A DNA stretch of 64,000 bases from Vicia villosa (Eukaryota; Streptophyta; Magnoliopsida; Fabales; Fabaceae), in NCBI RefSeq assembly GCF_029867415.1, contig NC_081181.1, positions 121,783,183-121,847,182 of the forward strand, read 5' to 3'. The notes under the pieces were generated by a model. The model had not been told where the DNA came from, searched no databases, and saw only the letters and a list, made by a program, of their open reading frames with translations. This document shows, piece by piece, positions 56,604 to 64,000 of the stretch; position 1 is the stretch's first letter; every line of letters begins with the position of its first letter. A program made the position numbers and the translations under genes.

Positions 56604-58134
56604 GGAGCTGTGTGGTTTCTTTCACCCTTCACTTCACTACTTTAGTTTTATTAATATTTTCTAATTTATTCATAGCAAGATCAAGATCGTAAAATGAGTC
56701 AAACATAACATAACATGTTATTGAACTCGTGGACAGCCAGGGAATATAGTAATGTCTAGATAATACTATAGTTTTGTCATCAAATAACTTAAGGCTTATG
56801 AGCATAAAATATTACTAATTAATGTTGTATATATTATAAGTGTTATAAATGAAATTTATATTAATATGGCAAAAGAGTGGACTTTTATTGAATGCTTATA
56901 AACAATACTATATGTATGTATACATACATATAATACACGTGCATGTCCTTACATTAAACTTTTATTTTTTATTTTTTTATAATTAAATGTTGCAACTACC
57001 AAGTCTATAATTTGTTTCCAAATTGTAACTACCAAGTCCAGTTTTGTCACACATGTCTTCACTTACTGCATCATTTTGAAAGGATTTAAATGTGTATTTG
57101 GATTCTACTTTCTAGTTTTAATTTATATCAATCTTTTCAAATTTATTTTATATTAAAATTGCTCTCTCGTAGTTTTATCTGGGGAGACAATGAGAATGTT
57201 AGAAAACACCATGCGGTTGGTTGGGATGCTATTACAAGAAATAAAGAGGACGGTACGTGGCCTTGGATTGAGAAGATTAGATGCTATGAATAATGCGTGC
57301 CTACTGAAAATGGGCTGGAATTTACATAGGAAAGATGGAGAGTTATGGAGTAAGGTGCTGTGGGGGAAGTATGGACGAGGGGAGAATATCAGGTTCCCAA
57401 TTTCGAAGCATGCTGATTCAAGTTTTTGGAAAATTATGGTTCGAAACTGGGAGAAATTGGATGACTATTGTAAATGGCACATTGGTGATTGAAGTTTGTT
57501 AGGGCTTGGAAGGATAACTGGATTAAGGAACGGTTTAATGTTGAGGAGCTGCACTTAAGTATCCTTAATCATCTTCAAGAAGGGATGATGATAATTATTC
57601 AGTTAGAAGCATGTACACGAATCTGGTGCAATTTAAAGAGATAACGGACGTGCAGAATTGGAAGAATATATGGAAGATTAATGGCATGGAAAGAATTCGT
57701 ATGTTAGTTTGGAGAATGCAACATGATGGTATGTTAACAAATACAAAGAATGCGTGCCTGCTGAAAATGGGCTGGAATTTACATAAGTATGAGCTCTTCG
57801 GAATGAAAACTAAAGAAAAAATTCAAGATATAAAAAGCGATTCACTCACATTATAAATCATATGAGAACTCTAGTTAAATATTTCAAAATGAGGGTTTAA
57901 CTATAAAAATATTTATAGACCTACACTGCATGTGGAAACCAAAAAGTCACTATGATTTCTGAAATGGACTTGTCGTACATGGATTTGGCTTCTTTATTTG
58001 GAAGATTACATGAATCAGAGATGGAGCTGAAGATGCTAGACGAAGATGAATAGGAAACAACAATAAGAAAATCCTAAGTTTCAAATCTGAGGAAGAACAA
58101 TATTCAGAATTTGATAAAGATATGACATTGCTTG
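56604..58134. other. HMGR upstream block, second copy
   Basis: Homologous to 20813-22382 with several short indels (for example CTTTCACCC insertions near 56622, loss of a block around 56670-56680). It would be the promoter-distal region of HMGR3 if the array were absent. After CATTGCTTG at 58134 the sequence diverges from locus 2, which there enters array 1. Confidence 0.85.
57170..57856 (+). pseudogene. LINE 3' fragment, second copy
   Basis: Same rearranged fragment as 21417-22105. Here the start lacks the 6-bp TTTATC duplication, so SFIWGDNENVRKHHAVGWD is continuous in one frame, then shifts into GLGLRRLDAMNNACLLKMG. Not functional. Confidence 0.75.
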
Positions 58135-58674
58135 TTCAAAACTTCAAAAGATTCATGAAGCATGACAAGCAACAAAACTTTTAACACAATAAGGATGGAA
58201 AGTATTCATTTTTTCCGACATCTTATCAAAGACAAAACCAAAATCTGAATAAAAAGAAATTAAAAAAACCCAAAAAGAAGCGAAGAAAGCATACATAGTT
58301 TGGGATGACAATTGTGGATCTATGTAGTTGCTGGTACTGTTTGCAGTTGATAGATGAACATAATGGTTTTGATGATGACAACACCTTAAGTAAAGCAAAA
58401 ATATGAGAAGTTTTCATCTGAGAAGAAAGAAGCATGATCAAGATGTTCTTTCTAAGATCAATATGTCAAACCAAATTCACTTATGACAACATCTAAGGTC
58501 AAACAACATTTGGTGATGATGGCTTCTACCAATCCAAAAAGCAATATAAATCTTCATCAGTTGAGAGAGTCAACTCCCAAATGAAGTACAAAATAAGTGA
58601 AGTTTCAAGATTTTGAAAGAGAGGAAGCGTTAAAGCTCGTCTGGAACTGTGTCTGAGTGATCATTTTAGTGTAA
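58135..58674. other. Spacer, possible copia non-coding remnant; no gene
   Basis: The stretch at 58360-58400 (minus GGTGTTGTCATCATCAAAAC) resembles non-coding parts of SIRE/Maximus elements, but nothing defines an element. Frames at 58153-58441 have no recognised domain. Confidence 0.3.
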
Positions 58675-59165
58675 AGATATAAGCACTAGTACCAATTAAA
58701 AGATAAATTTACACCCATTTTTTATACAGAATATGCCCGTTATGGGAGGGTGTAAATTCAAAGGGTGAGAATTGTCTAACGAATATACACCCATTTAAAA
58801 AGGGGTGTAAATACATGCTAAGTTACACCTTTTTTTAATAGAAAACGGATGTAAATTGTTACATATTTATTTAAATCATACAAATTTACATCCCATTTGA
58901 TAAAAATCTAGTGTAAAATAAATAATGCTTACTATGAATGCCAACAAATTTACACCTTATTTTATTTAAATAAAGTATAAAAATATGGTATATTATACCC
59001 TATTTTAGTTATCATGGGTGTGAAATTTGATTATTATATTATATTTAACTCCATTTATAATCTAGTTTGTATTGTATATTATACCCTATTTAAGTTATCA
59101 CAGGTGTAAAATATGATTATTATATTAAATTTAATTGCATTTACGCCCTATTTAATTTAACCAGA
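58675..59165 (+). repeat. ACACCC/GGGTGT-rich subterminal-type repeats with an internal tandem duplication
   Basis: Short words TTTACACCC, GGGTGTAAA and ATACACCCATTTAAA recur in both orientations, the layout of CACTA subterminal repeats. A left end could be CACTAGTACC at 58685. An approximately 100-bp unit (TATATTATACCCTATTT ... GATTATTATATT) occurs twice at about 58985-59045 and 59080-59130. No matching right end was found. Confidence 0.4.
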
Positions 59166-60036
59166 TATTTTTGTATACCGTTGAATCATATTATCTAATA
59201 CAATAGTCATTCATCAAAATCATATTTCATGTACTAAGAAGTCATAATATTTCTTCATATTTTTGTATAAAAAATCGTATTTTTGTATATCCCTGAATCA
59301 TATTTCATGTACCAAAAAGTATACAAAATCATATTTTGTTACTACAAAGAAGTCATAACATTCAACAAAATATTCTTCATGTAACAACAAAATATTAAAG
59401 TCATAATATTTCATGTCACTTTCTTCATATATAATTTTTCTTCTTTCGCTTTTGTTTCGGCAACATTTATTTGTTTTCTTGGTGCTTATCCTCTTAAACC
59501 TTTTGCTATTCAACCATTTGCAAAAGACATTGAACACAAAGTTGTCAATTGTCTCTTTTTCATATGATGAATTATCTGTAAATATCTACAAGTTCAACAA
59601 AAAATGAATTAAACAACTACATATTAAAAGAATAATTTTCATTTTTTTCAATAATTACACGCAATACAAAAATATTTTAAATATAACTACCTCATCAAAT
59701 CTTTCAATAATAGAAGCATCAACAATGTCAAACATGTTCTTCATTACATAATATCCACAAGCCCATTTATTATCTTGACAGTGTGCCTACATATAAAATC
59801 TTAGTTACAATAAGACACCAAAAACAACATTACGATGTTTAATACTCTTAAAGTGGGCTTTCTTTTGCATCATTCAACATTATATTCCCATATTACAGAC
59901 ACATTCAAAGAACATGCAAACACTGACATAACCTATCTTAAAATGAATTACGATAAACACATATGTGATTATTAACGCTAAATCAAATCACTAAACAAAC
60001 TTATGTTCTCAGTTATGTGTTTAGAGAGGATCACTA
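59166..60036. other. AT-rich spacer, no gene seen
   Basis: Repeated CATATTTCATGTAC and TTTTTGTATA words at 59165-59350. Frames at 59298-59607 are short and without domains. Confidence 0.4.
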
Positions 60037-60719
60037 CACTACTACAAAAAACTCATCTAATGTATGACGCGAAATACATTTGACGTCGGCTACGAAAGCA
60101 GGGTATCATAGGTCGTCATGAAAACTACCCCTTATCACCTCAGTTATTAAAATGCCGAGGGATAAAGTTTACTGCACGTGGGTTCGATTCCTAACATTAT
60201 CATTTTTATTATTTTTAGAATTGGATGGACAACCGCAGCAACATGAACAACAGTATTAGAGAACAACAACAACAAGAACAAAACTAATAAGAACAAGATT
60301 AACATCAAATTATGCGTAAGAAGGAGTGGAAGGAATATTAAAGAAGGGAAAACGAAATTTGTAAATATAAAGAGATGTAATCATTCAACATCTCAAGGTA
60401 GCTAGTCTACCAGAAGATCTTTCTAATGTCCAAGATAAGAAAATATGGAGAATTAAAGAAGGAATAATTAGAAGGAAACTTGACATGCGTAAAATCTTTT
60501 GGCTTTTAGACTTTCAAATATCGGAGAAAAGGAAGAATTAGAAGAATCAATATAAAGGCGAAATAAATTCATCCAGAGAAATCAGAGAAGGGGAAGAATC
60601 AAAATGATTACTTCTATTGAAACTTTATCCAAAAAAATCAAAGAAGAGGTCCAAGTCATGAAATAACCAAAACAGAAACTCTGAGTACTTCATCCAATGC
60701 TGAGAGAACAAAAGTTAAT

Positions 60720-60914
60720 ATGGATGTAGAGGTCCAATTCGTTGAAAGATACCATGCTACCGAACCTTTCAGACCCAGGAGAGCTCTCAGGAAGAGGAGT
60801 TCAAGAAGAAGAAGAAAGGTGAAAAGGCCAGTCATCATCGATTCTAATGATGATGATGAAGCACGTTATACTTGGTCAAACTTTCTGTCAGCCATAGAAT
60901 TTAGATATGTTTAA
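60720..60914 (+). other. Small ORF inside the CACTA-like element
   Basis: 64 codons, arginine-rich (RRALRKRSSRRRRKVKRP) followed by an acidic DSNDDDE stretch. No family is recognised. It may be chance, a remnant of element coding sequence, or a captured host fragment. Confidence 0.25.
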
Positions 60915-61205
60915 TAAAAATAACTTTTTTGTAATTTTATTTAATGAATGTTTTATTCAATGATTTCTTATCTGTCAGCTTAAGGTTACAACTAATTTAG
61001 GGATTTCGTTCTATGGTTTCATACACACAAATCTATCAGCTTTTATCATATTCTAAATTTGAATAAAACCAAAACAAAAATAAAGGAAATGCTTCATACA
61101 TAAAAATCATAACTTACAGTAAATTATCTTGGAGAGGTCCGAGTCTTTCCCAGACTCATTGATTCTTAAGGAAGTTTGTACGTTAACCATTCAAAACACC
61201 AAAAC

Positions 61206-61395
61206 CTAAAATAACCCAGAGTAATAATTCTCAATAACAACAACATGCAAGAACAACATTAACGAAGAACAACACTAACAACAAGAACAACAGTAATGGA
61301 GAACAATGACAATAACAAGAACAACAATAATGGAGAACAACAACAACAAGAAGAACAACAGTAACAGATTAAAACAATAACAAGAACATATAATA
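61206..61395 (+). repeat. AAC/AACAAGAAC-rich imperfect microsatellite
   Basis: Runs of AAC, GAACAACA and AATGGAGAACAA units inside the CACTA-like element. A shorter similar patch lies at 60239-60300. Confidence 0.7.
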
Positions 61396-61923
61396 ACATA
61401 CTAGTGAGAGAGTTTTTTTCGTTCGCTATGACTCTTGGAGAAGAAGTGTTCTTTCGTTGGCTGGAGAATTAGCGTTCTTTCGTTAGGGCTCGAAAATTGA
61501 TTTAGGTAGACACTTAAGGAATTAAAAATATAAAGAGTATTTATCTTGGGTAATCTAAAAAACCGACGTAACATACCATCCCGTAAAATCTACAAAAAAT
61601 AAAGTCGCCTTTTTGGGTGCAAAAAAATAACAAATATGGAGTTTTTATCTCGATTTTACAAAAAACCGAAGTAACGTATCAGTCGTAAAATCTATGTAAA
61701 ATAAAGGATATTTTTTGGTTCCATAAAAAATATTAAATAAAAGGAGCTGGGAATCCAACCTCAAACCCTGAACATATATTTAGGTTGGTTTTATTTAAAT
61801 CCGAGGTAACTGATTTATTATATTATTTTTTATATAAAACAAGGTGCCCTAGTCACATGTACCTGCGAATTTTTATCGTAAGTGGTGAAAGCTCCGTCAT
61901 TAAAAGCGTTATTTGTTGTAGTG

Positions 61924-63282
61924 GTAAACAAACATAGGCCATATCCAATATGTGATCAAAGAAAATCAATTAAGAAAATTGCAAGTTCAATTCAATCTCA
62001 TATGCAAATAACCTAACATTTCAAACCTTTCTGGAGGATAACAGCAAGTCAGTAAACAAAATTAAAAACCATTTCCAACAAATGATCATTGACAAACTCT
62101 TCGCAGAAAGAACAATTCAACACGATGTCACATACAATGAAGTATACAAAATTTAAGAACAAACAACTTCGATAAATAAATATTATTATTGATCATATAA
62201 GTACAACCCTACACAATCAACATACATTACAAACCAATCACAGGTATCATTCAATTCAATATGTTACTTATCTTAAAAGTGACAAAATTTTATTTTGCAA
62301 GATTGCAACAATGTCTTTTACTTCCCGATTTCACAATATTGAAAATTAAAAACACAAACTTTAAACAAATAGAAACAAAGGTTTAGATACACATATATTC
62401 CCAGTAGTGACTCTGTTTCAATTACAAAAACAAGCACGATTAGGTTAATTAACGGATCCACATGAAAAAACCGAACGAAAAGAGAAAGAAAAAAACAAGC
62501 ATCACAAATTAAACATAAAAATTGGGGCGATTTTTTTAACTATTAATATAATGTTATATTCATCCATTGGTTTTAAATTGAAGAAATAGTATTTGAAAAA
62601 CTAGCAATACAGTAAAACAAACCACTTACCTTTAAAATCTTCTAAGTAGGCTTCTTATTCTTAACACCTCTTAATAAGTGATATCCTTCTACACCTCTGA
62701 TAAATGAATTTCCAGTAAAAAAAGTTATAAATATAAAGTTAAAAGATACAGAACTAAAGTATAAATGATGTGTCTTGACTTAGGTTTCTTACCGTCAAGT
62801 ATGACCTTAATATTTTTCTTGGGTTTTGTGTTTAATGAACAAAACAAAAAGCTAGCATTATCTTGGGGACAAATAACATACAAGTAGACTGATACCCGCA
62901 TGATGCGTAGAGCATTGGTGTATTTTTTAAAGTAATGATGGATTATATGTATATTTTAGTTTTATTTAGTATAGTAAGAATTGTAATTGAGACGGTAAGA
63001 TGAAGAGGATAAAAAAAAAGAAACAATTTTAAACGAAAATAATATGTTTAAATTATAGAACTTATAAATAAGATGCAGCTATTTAAATTTTAAAATGACA
63101 AGTAAATGAAAAAAGATTCAATAATTTTATTTATTTATTTTTTAATATAATTAAAAATATTAAATCTTTATCATTTTATGGATGAGAGAAATTCTACATA
63201 CGAATGACTTTGTCTCTATGTAACCAATCATCCATGTCAAAATTTTCAATAATTTTGTTTCATATTTCCTTTTACCATTCGA
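61924..63282. other. AT-rich spacer, no gene seen
   Basis: No recognised domain or element boundary on either strand. Confidence 0.4.
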
Positions 63283-63605
63283 CATTGGCCTCTTCATCAA
63301 CTTGACGTCAAAAATGCCTTTTTACATGGTGATCTGGAAGAGGAAGTACATATGGAGCAACCACCCGGGTTTGTTGCTCAGGGGGAGTCCTCAAATATGG
63401 TTTGTAGGCTACACAGGTCTCTTTATGGTCTTAAGCAATCTCCGAGAGCTTGGTTTGGCAGATTCAACACTGTAGTACAACAGTTTAGTATGGTCCGTAG
63501 TGAAGCTGATCATTCTGTGTTTTATCGTCACTCTGCCCAAGGGTGTATCTATCTTATTGTATATGTGGATGATATTTTCATAACTGGCAGTGATCAGCAA
63601 GGAAT
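63283..63605 (+). pseudogene. Ty1/copia reverse transcriptase fragment
   Basis: An open stretch of about 107 residues containing HQLDVKNAFLHG, EQPPGFV, RSLYGLKQSPRAW and the YVDD box (IVYVDDIFITGSD). It starts and stops abruptly in non-coding DNA and has no gag, integrase or LTR nearby. The sequence differs clearly from the SIRE-like arrays and resembles another copia lineage. The ATG at 63352 is internal to the domain and not a real start. Confidence 0.88.
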
Positions 63606-64000
63606 CTTACTAAAATTTAATAATATAACTTAATCATTTGAGGAATAAAGTACAAAATTAAAAATGTATTCTTTGAAAAGTATAGAGGTTTATCTTAATT
63701 AGATCTTAATTTTAACGATGATGATTGGTTACATAATGTCTGAGTCATTCGATTATAAAATTTTAGTATAAATATTTTAAGGTTGATACTTTATATGTTC
63801 ATCTATCAACTAAGTTTTTGTAAGTAGGTATTTGTATTGTTTTTTCTAAACACAACTTGTATTATATTGATTTAAATAATTTATCTATATTGAGTAAACA
63901 GATAGAATTAATTTTATCTTTCAAGAATATATTAATAATGATGAAATAGATAAAAAAATTATAAGAAAAATATATAACTTATTTTTTAAAGTTTATTAAA
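63606..64000. other. AT-rich spacer, no gene seen
   Basis: No feature recognised. Confidence 0.4.

Larger units (their letters stand above)
60037..61923. mobile_element. Non-autonomous CACTA-like element (1887 bp)
   Basis: The left end CACTACTACAAAAAACTC and the right end, reverse-complemented CACTACAACAAATAACGC, are of CACTA type. The subterminal region has GACGTCGGC and ACCGACGTAAC/CCGAAGTAACG words. The 3-bp flanks are CTA and GTA, matching at two of three bases. No TNP2 transposase is encoded. Confidence 0.6.

Overview
This window is nuclear DNA from a flowering plant, most likely a legume. The reasons are intron-containing HMG-CoA reductase (HMGR) genes of the plant type, plant Ty1/copia, Ty3/gypsy and CACTA sequences, several classes of plant MITE, AT-rich spacers, and one 100-N scaffold gap at 38387-38486. 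The legume assignment is from the look of the retroelements and is not proven. No prokaryotic, organellar or tRNA/rRNA sequence was recognised.

The only cellular genes supported are three HMGR copies, all on the minus strand. HMGR1 (1-1143) is cut by the window start: exon 1 and part of exon 2 are visible and intact. HMGR2 (18703-20695) is complete, with four exons, canonical splice sites, a predicted 564-residue protein and all four catalytic residues. HMGR3 (40279-41309) is a pseudogene: exon 3 has a 46-bp frameshifting deletion and exon 1 is gone except for 7 bp. HMGR encodes the committed, ER-anchored step of the cytosolic mevalonate pathway (sterol, sesquiterpene and triterpene precursors).

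Two tandem arrays of one very young SIRE/Maximus-like Ty1/copia element (minus strand) dominate the window. Array 1 is 22383-38386 and runs into the gap; array 2 is 41348-56603. The repeat period is 8435 bp (1250-bp LTR plus 7185-bp internal region), and neighbouring units share an LTR. Each full unit encodes gag, pol (protease, integrase, RT, RNase H) and a third accessory 381-residue ORF after pol. Every gag-pol junction carries the same in-frame UAA, and every pol carries the same -1 frame change between integrase and RT. The LTR promoter region and the pol-to-ORF3 spacer both carry pairs of a perfect 12-bp palindrome at exact 22-bp spacing.

Large blocks are duplicated between loci 2 and 3: 17506-19780 matches about 39060-41309, and 20813-22382 matches 56604-58134. 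In locus 3 the retroelement array sits where the HMGR exon 1 and promoter should be. The junctions are mosaic, so recent rearrangement and misassembly must both be considered.

The left 17 kb and right 6 kb are repeat-rich flanks. They hold nested MITEs (1346-2005, 2653-3161, 4133-4388, 5379-5689, 15011-15469, 16563-17127), a TRIM element (7283-7900), a degenerate Athila-like gag (12629-13335), a non-autonomous CACTA-like element (60037-61923) and a copia RT fragment (63283-63605).
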